A stretch of DNA of 64,000 nt, taken from positions 620,001 through 684,000 of the forward strand of contig NW_026570272.1 of the NCBI RefSeq assembly GCF_019649055.1, in the 5' to 3' direction. Below are positions 23,639 through 33,622 of the stretch, piece after piece; the first letter of the stretch is position 1, and every line of letters starts with the position of its first letter. Under the pieces are notes generated by a model. It was not told the origin of the DNA, ran no database searches, and was given only the letters and a program-made list of their open reading frames with translations. The translations under genes were made by a program, and so were the position numbers. Origin of the DNA: Paramacrobiotus metropolitanus. Its lineage: Eukaryota > Tardigrada > Eutardigrada > Parachela > Macrobiotidae.

Positions 23639-23823
23639 TACGAGGACAATTGGGTGCTGTGAACACCCCTGCACGATTAGGTTGCGATGAGCAGCCGGCT
23701 GAATTTAAGCCGTTTCCATTTAGACTGTTATGTCAGTAGCGTTGCGAGCTTCGGCTGACCGGCGGCTCATCGCAGCCCAATCGTGCAGGGGGTGTTTGTT
23801 CACAGCACCCAGTTGTCCTCGTA
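23639..23823. repeat. Foldback element with about 65-74-bp inverted arms
   Basis: The left arm (23639-23703) and right arm (23750-23823) are inverted copies differing by a few substitutions and small indels, with a 46-base spacer. It starts about 25 bases past the point where similarity with the 18690 pseudogene flank ends, so it probably inserted after that duplication. Confidence 0.85.
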
Positions 23824-23928
23824 TCTCCAGAAAACATCATAACAGCCTTTTTCCAGTTTTAAATGTTTTCTAAAGATCCCGCTGATGCCATAGTCAAAGA
23901 GTGATATTTCCAGGCTGTTTGCAATTTA

Positions 23929-24219
23929 TTGCTCGTACAAAAGTACATCCTTCTATTTCAACGAAGGCTGCGTGACCTTTCACAAGTTACTGCTGGTGTT
24001 AACAAAATAAAGGACTGGAATTTGGGAGCCCACAAGGCAACCGCAGAAGAATGTATGCGCCTATTTGGTATGCACAATCAGATAACTCAAACACTTGATG
24101 CCGTAATGCGAAAGCTGTGGGATAAGGAAGAGTCGAGAGATTGCGTAACTAGGACGTTATCTTTCTCTTCCGGGACAGAGAAACTGACGTCAAAAAATAC
24201 AACTATGAAATTTTGTTGA
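23929..24219 (+). other. Unrecognised reading frame, possible exon
   Basis: A 96-codon open stretch with helical, charged composition (VNKIKDWNLGAHKATAEECM). There is no family match, no clear start and no splice evidence. It may be chance. Confidence 0.15.
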
Positions 24220-24708
24220 TTTACAGGACCTTTGCTGCGCTCCGACGATAAATTTTAGTGCTAACTTTTTTTAATGTAATACGCACGATGACGAGTAGAA
24301 CTGGTTAAAATGTGCATGCAAAATTTGAGTTCAGGTACTCGTTTGGTATTTCGGCCGAAGTGAGCATTCGCCAAAATGATTCTGGGCGGCCGAAGGGAGC
24401 GGACGCGGACTGTAAACTGTACTTAATAAGCCACCGATAAAATTTCACTATTTTCTAAGCACCGCGTATTAAAAATGCGTGTTTAAATTGCATCAAGTGT
24501 TTCTGAGCCGCGGTAGCCATTGCAGTTTTGAATTAAGAAACATTTGTTAAGGTTTAAACGATCATAGCATGTTCGCTGTTCGGGTAATGGCCACCTACAA
24601 GAAAACGCCGGTAAAGTTGCTGATGTATCGCTTTGGAATTACGCCGCTGTTCACGCGTTGGCGGCACCAAGAAGTCATTTGATTGTATAAGATCCCTTCA
24701 GCTCAGCC
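24220..24708. other. Non-coding stretch
   Basis: Nothing recognised. Confidence 0.3.
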
Positions 24709-25087
24709 ATGAAAATCAACGTCAAGCAGGCATTAGCCCTGTCGGCAGGCTCATACCGTTATGACTTTACCAGTAAAGCACCACCACAAAATCCGTTCTC
24801 GACCACAGCCCAGCACCAGCGTCACCAGCTAGCACGACCACCTCGGTGCCCCCGTCACTTACTACCACCGCCTATGCCACCATGACACCAACCATTCCTA
24901 CACCTACCACAACAACATACGTGCCGACAACCACGTATGTAACCGAACAAAACGTCCGGACGACCAAGACGTCCGGCGGACGTTTTGGCGCTTATACCGT
25001 TCAAAACGTCTGGGGACCGACGAAACGTCCGCCTAAATTTTGCCCACCCAGTTTCTTTTTTTTTCGACCTTCCACCAGTGAGTGTTA
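24709..25087 (+). pseudogene. Thr/Pro-rich mucin-like gene fragment, copy A
   Basis: An ATG at 24709 starts a short signal-like MKINVKQALALSAGS. In another frame from about 24790 runs a Thr/Pro-rich segment (SPAPASPASTTTSVPPSLTTT, then PTTTTYVPTTTYV), the kind heavily O-glycosylated in secreted mucin-like or cuticular proteins. Bases 24823-24950 align with 30570-30690. The frame then runs into the palindromic ACGTCC repeats and stops at 25085-25087. The frame change between the N-terminus and the Thr-rich part needs an intron or a frameshift, and the repeat domain is far shorter than in copy B. Probably a relic. Confidence 0.4.
24949..24986. repeat. ACGTCC-rich hairpin
   Basis: AAAACGTCCG (24949-24958) pairs with CGGACGTTTT (24977-24986). 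Further AACGTC copies follow at about 25012 and 25023. Confidence 0.75.
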
Positions 25088-25111
25088 ATTCGTATCTGAA
25101 TTTTATTGCCT

Positions 25112-25222
25112 GACTGTAAATTCATAGCCGAACGTTTCAGCGTGACCGTTAATTCGAAGCCGGACGTTCCGGCCAAACTATAAATTCGTTGCCGGGCGTT
25201 TCAGTATGATCGTTAATTTCGA
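25112..25222 (+). repeat. 32-bp tandem repeat, about 3.5 units
   Basis: Diverged units start at 25112, 25144, 25176 and 25208 and share AATTC..GCCG.ACGTT. A still more decayed unit may precede them. Confidence 0.75.
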
Positions 25223-26317
25223 TAAAATCACAAAGTTTTCATTGTGTTTTCAGGCTAGCAGCAGCCTGGTAGCTATCACAAAGACACAACTTTGCCCTAA
25301 CGCTCCCTAACAAGGGTTAGAGATGCTGAGTTTTTCGAAACTGAAGCCAGTAAAAAGTAAAAATATGGAATCTGATTTTGAATTTAGGAAGTTTCCAAAA
25401 CAAACAAAATTGCCATAAAATAGCGTACCAGTGTGGAGGTAAAGCAGCAAAATCGCAGATCGTCCACAAAAGTGCTCTTAGCGGAAAAGAAAATTTTGTT
25501 AAATGCTAGTCGCGCACAAAAGGAATTTATTTTCCGTGTATAATTAATTTTTCGTTTGTTCCGGGAAGGATAAAATCACCAAACGCGACATTCCGTGGAT
25601 GCTGAAGGTATTGTTCAGTGCTGGATTACTCAGCAAATATAAGCCTTAATATTACAACAGCAGCTTTTCTGGTTTTTGAAGGACTTCACCGTTAAGTCAT
25701 TTTGAAAGTTTGAGTGTAACATTTTTCTTGCGCAGCAACTGAATATGGAAGTGCCCTGGGATTTTTCGGGCACTGCATAACCGAAACATATATCAGGAAT
25801 ACTTTATATGATAAATAATTTGTATTGAGGTTGCACAGGTGTATCAAACAATTTCTACAGTTATCGTATTTATAATTATATAATGTACGTAGTATTTTAT
25901 CTGATTTCTAAGGATTCTAGGTGATACCAACGCAGGCTTGTCTGAGGCGGATCAGTTGGAAAAGCCCCGTCAATTAGGCCCAGTTAATTTTTGACTGCAT
26001 TTGGAATCGAGTTTCTAAATAAGGTCAGCGTACAGCGAGCTCTGCTGAATTAATCATACTGTATAAGCAGCAGTAATAAATTTCCCTTTCATAGACCATC
26101 AAGAGCAAGTGCTTGCTGCCTGACCTTTACAAAGTATGTATAGCAACTTTTAAAAAACCATCCCTTTTGCGACACTTCTTGTTTGTGCAATGTATCGTTC
26201 CAAGCTCGTATGCGTATTGTGAGGAATATCTTGATGGGCTGCAATGTTACGTGTAGCGTATTTTATTTCATCTGAGGTACAACGTAATTTTACAATTGTC
26301 TAAAACATCAGCATTTT
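25223..26317. other. Non-coding stretch
   Basis: AT-rich, nothing recognised. Confidence 0.35.
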
Positions 26318-27075
26318 TTACAACATTAAAATTTCAATAGACTTTTCTACTCCTTCCATCGTTCCCATGACTGATGCCGCGTTACCGCGCTGTATCTCCA
26401 GTGACAATCTTTGGCGTAAAAATTCAAGGGAGCGGGTTTCGCCTGTGTGTTGCTCGAGTCGCTTGCCCAGTGCTTTGATAATGGCGATAGCGGACGGTCC
26501 CCAAGGGCCCATTGTTTCGAAAGCTATCGGTGCAAAGATGTACCTGCCACTTAAATACAAATACAGCCGGCACTTTTTTTCTTCCGCTTCCAACGTCGCT
26601 GCACCAGCGCTTGCAGCCGTTGACTTGATGCGGGAAGGCGCAACCGTGTCCACACAAGTAACGTCGCCCACACTAAGCACATCCCTCTCTGCCAAGCAAA
26701 GGTTGTGCAGCCATCAGGGCGTCGTTCGGACGTATGGGACGTGCCACGTGGTTCCAGTTTTGCCGGAATCCCAGCTGAAACAAGTGATCGGCATACGATG
26801 CTATTCAGCGCGCCGTGTCGTGGATGTCTACCGGCCGAGCATGAACAAGACAGACCGTGATGTCCGTACTTATCGACATGTTTGTGGCATTTCATACATT
26901 CGTGAGGCTCGCATATTGCAACTCCCAGTCTCAGACCCACGGATATTTTAAGAGTATCACCGTCCAGGAGATTACCAATGTGAGCGGAGGGCAACGCATG
27001 TGTCCAATACGTGTAACCATTTTTCAGCTGCGGAATCACAACCTGGCACAAGCACAAGTACTTACTCGTAAGCAC
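26318..27075 (-). pseudogene. C-terminal domain of a reverse-transcriptase retroelement, frameshifted
   Basis: On the minus strand one frame contains ISVGLRLGVAICEPHEC, a Cys/His cluster (C-x2-C-x2-HVD..GHHGLSCS..GRHPRHGALN) and RRPDGCTTFAW. A second frame, entered near 26668, continues GDVTCVDTVAPS, then YIFAPIAFETMGPWG and LSLEIQRGNAASVMGTM. This combination is the conserved region found C-terminal to reverse transcriptase in many invertebrate mobile-element proteins. The RPDG...D(V/A)T...E pattern resembles a restriction-like PD-(D/E)xK nuclease; that is my inference. No RT domain lies upstream within the window. It is a 5'-truncated relic with at least one frameshift. Confidence 0.65.
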
Positions 27076-28505
27076 AAGTACTTACTCGGTTATATACCGT
27101 GTCGCGGTTATTTTTCTGTTGCGTTCCGCGTCTGTCGCGTGACGCTGTTTGATGTTGGGTATTGGGGGAAAACAAATTCGAATCGGCTCAATCATTTCGC
27201 AGTCAACTGAATGTTATTTTCAGAAAAATATGTGATGATAACTGTAAGAGGAGTAGGTTTCTGAAAATTGAACAAGGACCTCGCGAGTCGCGACAATCCT
27301 GGTTGCAATCAAATTGATCGGTTGCGGACAAACATTGAAATACGTATTACAATTTCAAATGACCAGTCAACCAGCAGCCGTATTTAATTTGCACGTGCTA
27401 TCATACTTACCATAAGTTACGCCTAACAGCCTAACGCTTTGAAGTTCCTTTAATCCACTAAATCTTTAGTTATACTCTCGAAACCTGAAGCACACGCTTT
27501 TTTTTCAAGATCTCACACGGCATTGCGACTAAGTTAACCCATTCCACACCATGTGTGTTAGGCCGACATGGTGGAGGACTTCTTCTCTCTATTCCGTAAT
27601 TATGGTCGTAAGTTGTTTTTAATGGTTTTATTTCAAAGAACAGATTTTAGACAACAGTTCACAACGTAAAACATATAGCCCGACCATGCCCGGAAGGTCC
27701 AGGGAGTTGCCAAACATGGTCAAAACTGACCAAACGGAGTTCTCGGAGGTTCTGCTTGCCTTTACAGACACCTCCTCATCAGATAATTACAAAAAAATTA
27801 CAGACGAAGTAATTGATGAGCTTTATATAAAAACGAAACAAAATTAAAAGAAAAATCGCTCACTGGTCAGTGCTGGTCAACGGAAAATACCATGTCGGTT
27901 TTGACACGGTTGGGCATGACATGAATTAATTAGTATTCTTTAAAAATTCATATCAACTGGCCGAAACATCGTACACGGTATGAGAAGCAATCAAAAGAAA
28001 TCCCATAAAAAGTTGTATTTACTGAATTGAACATAGTGGTCAGAGAAGTGACCACTGGTCAGCAGTGACCGGAAATCAAAAAAATATGCTTTTTCACTCA
28101 ACATCGTTATATTAATGTGAGTAAAATGAAAAACAATTGTGTGATGGCTGTTTTCGGTAGCTCTGAAACGGTTATGACCTTACTACCCACAAGGAGCTGC
28201 AAAAATGACTCAACCTGCGACCGGACCAGTTGCGCAAACGGCTGTATCGGCCAGCCTTAAGTCACTTCCGCAGTCTATTGTACACTCAGAAGATTGCTTG
28301 TGTGTGGAACGCTAATATTTAAGTTTAAGTTTAATGGTTTAACGTCCGCACACATTCAGGGAAGAATCCCAATTCGAGGCAGCAGACACTCACAACAGCA
28401 ACAATTCTCCAGAATACACAGTATTACAGATCAAGCTTTAAACAATAATACAGCAGCTTTAAACAAGAATACTGTAGCGTATTTAAACACCACGACACAC
28501 ACAAC
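27076..28505. other. Non-coding, with short direct repeats
   Basis: A tandem duplication of AGCACAAGTACTTACTCG lies at about 27050-27087. The motif GTGTTRGGCCGACATGGT occurs near 27557 and again near 30231 in the same orientation, bracketing the ORF1-like relic. Several GACCAGTG/CACTGGTC motifs occur between 27860 and 28070. Confidence 0.45.
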
Positions 28506-29467
28506 TCAGTACACCCACTCCCTTACAAACACATTTGTTGGCCAAATCTCAGGTTCCATAATTTTTTTCGCCATTTCTTTAAACGTACCAATGTGGGCAA
28601 ACGTGGAAGACCGTCTAACTCCACGAGCAGGAACGTATACACTCACAAATCTTGTGGGAATTCCTACATCTTCCAGCTGTTTGGCAATGAACGCATTGTA
28701 GTCCTTAACACTGTCAAACTTCGAATCCTCGACCCGTGGGATACCTCTCACACAAAAGTCCGCATGTGGCTGGTGCTTGGCTTGTAGTGTTTCCGTCAGT
28801 TCTCTCGAGGGTCCCTCACTCGTTCCAGTACGCGTGCCAAGCACAACCTTCGGTGCCTTCTTGATAACTGATGCGTAAGACTGTGGTTTCATCGCCAGTG
28901 TAGGATGGTTCGTGGATGTGGTGGGGTTCTTCGATTGTGACTGGGCAAGCTGTCCTTTTCCAAATTTCGCAGGGACAATCCTCTTAGGGCTCCAGACTTT
29001 ACCCGCTTGCTTCAAGCCAGGAATGTCTACCGAATAGTCTGTCACTCCAAAATGTTCGTCCACAGTTTTCACATAATCGGGGTCTTCCTTCATGTACTCA
29101 TCCATCCCATTCCACTGGTGACCAACTGCACACTCAACCAAAACACTCTTTCACACAATTCCTCAATATTTTTATCAGTCGCTTCCACATTATCTGAAGA
29201 TTGAGATGCATCAGGTGGAGGATGAGCCACAGAAGAACAGGACCCGTTCCCGTGCTGAACCAACTGCTCTGTCAGAGCCTTGTTGAGGGCCGTCAGCTGC
29301 TCAACTTTCTCATTCAGGCTTTCCACATAGCTCACCAAAGTTTTAAACTGCGGTATAAATTTTGTCCAAACAATACTCGAACCATTTAAGTCATACAGAG
29401 ACCGAGGAAGACCATTGCATTTTACTGCAACCTGGCTGCTCCATTGTTCCTGGGAAAATCCCTGCAT
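28506..29467 (-). pseudogene. ORF1-like protein of a non-LTR retrotransposon, frameshifted
   Basis: The first minus-strand frame (29467-29090) has a probable coiled coil (YVESLNEKVEQLTALNKALT). A second frame from 29141 contains YASVIKKAPKVVLGTRTGTS, then ADFCVRGIPRV and, at the end, MEPEIWPTNVFVREW. The VVLGTRTG...FVRxIP...PEIWPxxVxVR arrangement is one I associate with ORF1 RNA-binding proteins of invertebrate non-LTR elements. The two frames overlap at 29090-29141 and need one shift to join. No RT frame follows in the 3' direction on this strand. Relic, or the surviving end of a larger element. Confidence 0.5.
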
Positions 29468-30571
29468 TCTTTACAAATTTTATCTAATTAAAGTGTCATA
29501 ATGAGAGAGATAGAGAGCGAGAGGTAGATTCTATAAAAGTTTTTATGCTCGCGTTAGTACTCTGCTAGTTAGAAACTCCACTAGGCTGGTACAGCTTCTA
29601 CCCATGCATCAAACACATCATCTGGAACTTCCGGTTCATGAGCACGCTTCCCTCGTAACCTTTGGAAATCAAACTGTGCAAAGCGGTTAATGTGGCGGCT
29701 CGGAGAAGTCCTGTCTACCCTCCCAGTTGTTATAATCTGTTGTTTGCATAGACGTAAATAGGTTTTTTAGACAGAACTTTGCTGACCCTGCTGCGCGATA
29801 CATCCATGTTTCTCAGCAGCTGGTCACTTGTATAACACTTTGAAAAATGGTTACCGGTCCATAACGATGTAATCACGTCCCGGCTCTCCATCTAATTCAG
29901 TGGCGAGGACCGGATATCGTATCGCTTCAACTGTAAAAGTCACTCAGATATGATCCGCAGTAAAGCCGATGACCAACTGTCCAAAACCTACAGCGGAAGT
30001 GACCAACGGCTGCGAAATATCGAGAAGCACTTATTTACTGGGGCATATCAGTGTTTTTTGTTTTTTAATTTTTCTTGGCCACTGGTCATCTTAATGACCG
30101 TCGTAATGCATCGGTGTTCAAGTACACGTTGAGATCTATCGTTTGAGCTATTGGCATATTCTGTGCGATTTTTCTATCAGCTGTTATAAACGATAACAAA
30201 TAACATGTCGGTGCAACATGGTTCCCATGCGTGTTGGGCCGACATGGTCATCTCCTGCTTGACCTATGGTCGCTAAAATTTTGGAATAAATGTTTTTTTC
30301 TTAATTGGATTTTTCTTTCTCAGACTGCTAATTTTCAAAATTGTAGTCCCATGACTCCCATCCCTTCTAGTACCCGGTTTTCCTGGGTTATTGATTACTC
30401 GAAATCGAGGCCAGTCATGGAAGTGCGGATTTCCGTGGGACTTAAGTCTTTCGGAAGCAGTGTAGCGTTGTAATGGTGCAAACCAATCATGATCAATTCA
30501 ACCACGGGATCCTAGTTATAAAACCATCACCATATCCGCCCTTTACCACTGCCTATGCTTAAGCGCCACCA
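29468..30571. other. Non-coding stretch
   Basis: A GAGA-rich patch lies at 29505-29525. Otherwise nothing recognised. Confidence 0.35.
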
Positions 30572-31492
30572 GGTAGCACGACCACCCCGGTGCCCCCGTC
30601 GCCAAATACCCCCTCCTATGCCACCACAACTCTAACCACTCCTACCCCATACGTGCCGACAACTACCGTCACCACCACGCCGGTAACCACGTACACTACC
30701 CGACACCGACGACGACGACCATGCCACTACCACACTCACTAGTACTACCACAGCCTACACAATCACCACGAGCACCACAACCCCGACATATATGACGACT
30801 ACTACACCCACCACTACAACATACACTTCGACTACCACCACGACAACAACGCCCGAAACTATGACTTAAACCACCACAACACCCACAACAGAACCACGAC
30901 GACCATGCCAACCACCACAACTTATACGACCACTACGTCAACGACAACACCGACCACTATGACTTATACTACCACAACGCCAGAAACTACTACCACGACA
31001 GCCACACCAACAACCACAACTTACAACACCGCTACGCCAACGACAACACCAACAACGACGAGTTATACCACCACAATGCCTACCCGTACGACTACAACCA
31101 CAACCGCGACAACTAAATCTTATACCACGACAGCGCCTGCGACAACTTCCTATGCTACCCCATCGCCAATGACCACCACAGCGACGACGCCGGCGACTAT
31201 CACATACGCCCCCGTCACTACGACCACTCCACAGGTAACTGCAACGACAGCGTACGTTGCTCCGAGCCCCATCACCGTAACGCCATCTTCTGTGCCCGTA
31301 ATCACCACCACCCCAATGGTATCCACGACGGTCTAGCACCACAGACCCCGGCGCCTATCCCCAGCCGCCGACCACAATGTACGCTGCGTATGCTCCAGCT
31401 TATAGGATGGCATCAGGGGACAATACGTCCGTTGGTGGAAGTCCCAGTGTTACCTCGGTAGTCAGACGTCGAGTCCACCGCAATCGCTCCTA
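30572..31492 (+). pseudogene. Thr-rich mucin-like gene or pseudogene, copy B
   Basis: Nearly the whole stretch reads as Thr/Pro/Tyr/Ser repeats (TTTTYTTTT..TTTPTT units) but in successive frames. The first frame carries GSTTTPVPPSPNTPSYA and ends at a TAG near 30740. The second gives TTTTPTTTTYTSTTTTTTT and a TAA near 30869. The long third frame runs 30905-31336. A shift just before its stop continues as DPGAYPQPPTTMYAAYAPAY to a TAG at 31490-31492. The first 120 bases align with copy A. Such domains are typically O-glycosylated and extracellular. Slippage in ACC repeats easily creates frameshifts, so this is probably a decaying gene, though unannotated introns could rescue parts of it. Confidence 0.5.
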
Positions 31493-31690
31493 GATAAGCG
31501 CGAAGAACTGCCGGAAGTACTCCACGTGTCGAAAAACGTTCCTTGGCAGTCTGTTTTTTCCTTGGCAGATGATCTTTTTTTTCACAGAATATTTTTATGC
31601 ATATCCATTTTTGAGTTATTGAGAAATGAAATAAAGTTATAACTTTATAATTAGTTATGAGGACAAGGAATCCGGTACGTACGCTTGTAG

Positions 31691-32207
31691 CCGGCAGAAA
31701 GGTGGACGGGTGGATGTTCAATGAAATCTCATCCACCAATCTGCCGACCTTCGGCAGATTGATGGATGAGCCGTCCACCTTTTTGCCGGAGCACATCCAC
31801 CTTTTTCTAAGGCATCCACCTTTCTGCCGAACTAATCGATCGGCGTCGATGGATGTGACAACGAAGCCATTGAGTGCATTCAGGCCCATTGTAAGATCAA
31901 TCAATGCATGCGTACACTGCTCCGGCAGAAAGGTGGATGCGATCACCCAGATGTTCCTGTCAATCTTTCTGAACATGTCATCCTACTCGTTTTGGTTCTC
32001 CGGAGGGATTTGTTTTTATTTTCGAAATTTAGTTTAAACCTACAGCTAGGCGTGGAGCACCGTGCTCCTCGTCAATCAGCTCGCTGTCTCCGCAGATGAA
32101 AAAGTGACAACCACATTTTTTCCTCTCGTTTGGTTTTGGGTAAATCCACCCGATTAACCACCAATCTGCCGAAGGTCGGCAGATTGATGGATGCGATTTC
32201 ATCTACA
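31691..32207. repeat. Inverted-repeat cluster built on TCCACCTTTCTGCCG
   Basis: Copies of CCGGCAGAAAGGTGGA or its complement lie near 31691, 31771, 31813 and 31922. A 25-bp imperfect palindrome (CAATCTGCCGACCTTCGGCAGATTG, 31737-31761) recurs as its exact reverse complement at 32162-32186. The flanking GATGAAATC/CATCCA blocks make outer inverted arms of about 50 bp. This looks like a foldback element. The gypsy element is inserted about 80 bp downstream. Confidence 0.7.
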
Positions 32208-32267
32208 TACGCTTTCACATGCAAATGATGCCCGTTATAGTGCAACGGATGCCACTTTCAGTATCAC

Positions 32268-32271
32268 ATAC
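32268..32271 (+). other. Target-site duplication ATAC (5' side)
   Basis: ATAC directly precedes the 5' LTR, and the same four bases directly follow the 3' LTR at 41654-41657. A 4-bp duplication is usual for Ty3/gypsy integrases. Confidence 0.85.
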
Positions 32272-32590
32272 TGTAACATGGGATGCGCCTTTAGCGTTGT
32301 TTAGCGATGATTGGTTCTTTCCAGCGGTAGTTCGTTTCTGTTCATTCCTGTTCGTTAGCGCTGTATTTGTGGGCTATGCGGCTTCGCCGGGCTATGCGAT
32401 TTTTCAGTCTTGTTTCTCGCTTTTTGAATAAAGGTTTCCTTTGTTTAGAAAGTCGGGATCTGGGACTTTTCGAGTGTTTTTCAGTGGTTTCCGTGCCGAT
32501 TCATTTAGATTAGGGTGGTATTTGTCAGTGATCACGATTTAGCAGTCAGATTTGCCTTCATTTTCCGTTTTATCATTTGTCTCTGTGACA
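32272..32590 (+). repeat. 5' LTR (319 bp)
   Basis: The LTR begins TGTAAC and ends GTGACA, with an AATAAA polyadenylation signal at 32427-32432. There is no obvious TATA box. It is identical to the 3' LTR except for one G/A difference (GTAGTTCG/ATTTC) and one extra T before GAATAAA. Confidence 0.95.
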
Positions 32591-32593
32591 AAG

Positions 32594-32611
32594 TGGCGCT
32601 CCTGTAATCAA
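32594..32611 (+). other. Primer-binding site candidate
   Basis: TGGCGCTCCTGTAATCAA starts three bases after the 5' LTR. TGG pairs with the universal tRNA 3' CCA. Other gypsy-group elements also have PBSs starting TGGCGC. The tRNA is not identified. Confidence 0.6.
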
Positions 32612-32766
32612 TCACCCATTGTCGGATGTAAACAGCAACGGGCTGTTGAATTTTGACGCCAAGCCGTTCAGTAGGACGAAGGACTCCGTTCCCTTTTTTT
32701 TAGTCCGTGGAGACGGAATTCGCACGGACGCTCGGCGGAGTCGGCCGATCGATTTCGTTCGGTGTG

Positions 32767-32778
32767 CAACAGGTAAGC
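32767..32778 (+). promoter_or_regulatory. Splice donor candidate in the element leader
   Basis: CAG|GTAAGC, with the cut between 32772 and 32773, is a near-consensus donor located between the PBS and the first ATG. This is where retroelements with spliced subgenomic messages place their donor. Acceptor-like sequences precede both accessory frames (39149, 39980). Confidence 0.5.
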
Positions 32779-32854
32779 ACAGCGGCATACGCCGGCAGAG
32801 TAGTTTTTTCTCCTGAGCCGTCCGCCAAGTCGGTACCTCGAGAATCTGTTGCGA

Positions 32855-33622
32855 ATGTCTAGAGACGGTCAGAGTACGCATAGAAGCGATAATCCAGACG
32901 AACATGTCGAAAAGAGCGTAGAAACTACGGGGAGAACCGATGAGTTCCTCAGGGCTTCTGATCTCAAAGCCGCCTTGCAGGCGTTTGTATCCGACTTTAG
33001 TCGTGAGTTTGAATCGCACTTTGAAAAACTGGTTGAGGAGAAGTTTAAAAGCCTGAGTTTAAACAGCCAAGATGTACGAAAAAAGGATACCGTGAAATTA
33101 GGCAGTTTAATTGCGGCACCGGGGGATTTTCCTTCACACGTGCCTGGATCGGCAGCGCCGGTTGCACACGTCCCTAACAGTAGAGCGGAGCAGCATGATG
33201 TCATGACGTCACAAAGGCGGCCGGAGTCCATGATCCACAGCCCTGAGCGTGTGACGTCACAATTCGGCGCGCAGCCGTTCGACCTACCATACAGAGAACG
33301 ACCTAACATTCACAGCAACGTTTCTCAAACGCAGGATCGTGCGAAAGCGCGCATGTTCAGACAGCATCCAAATGTTTTTGGTGGAGTGGATAACCGCCCG
33401 TTCGGGACCACTAATTCGGCTGATTTTGTTTCCCAGGATGTTCGTTTCTCCGCATTTAGGAGCGAACCAACCCGCTCGCGATTCGCGCACGAAGACAACA
33501 TGGAGTGTGACATGTATTCTGAGAGCAACCGTGGAGATGCCAGAAAGGTTAGCTGGCAATTAAATTCTCCCGGCAGATCAGACAGGTTTTTAGCTCACGC
33601 GATGACGAGACCGCGTCAGTAG
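32855..33622 (+). CDS. Retrotransposon Gag N-terminal frame (255 aa)
   Basis: The ATG at 32855 starts a charged protein with a likely coiled coil (about residues 30-70, DLKAALQAFVSDFSREFESH). A Ser/Arg/Asp-rich, disordered region follows. No capsid domain is present; that lies in the next frame. The frame overlaps the second gag frame between 33553 and 33622, which is offset by -1. Either ribosomes slip (G_TTT_TTA at 33586-33592) to make one long Gag, or this product acts alone. A single inactivating indel in this copy is the other possibility. The intact remainder of the element argues mildly for a real frameshift. Confidence 0.7.
   Translation: MSRDGQSTHRSDNPDEHVEKSVETTGRTDEFLRASDLKAALQAFVSDFSREFESHFEKLVEEKFKSLSLNSQDVRKKDTVKLGSLIAAPGDFPSHVPGSAAPVAHVPNSRAEQHDVMTSQRRPESMIHSPERVTSQFGAQPFDLPYRERPNIHSNVSQTQDRAKARMFRQHPNVFGGVDNRPFGTTNSADFVSQDVRFSAFRSEPTRSRFAHEDNMECDMYSESNRGDARKVSWQLNSPGRSDRFLAHAMTRPRQ

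Noticed and set aside
26367-26951. 194-codon plus-strand frame
   Set aside because: Antisense of the retroelement C-terminal domain, whose conserved motifs are on the minus strand.
30938-31342. 134-codon Gly/Arg/Cys-rich minus-strand frame
   Set aside because: Antisense translation of the Thr-rich ACC repeats; composition only.
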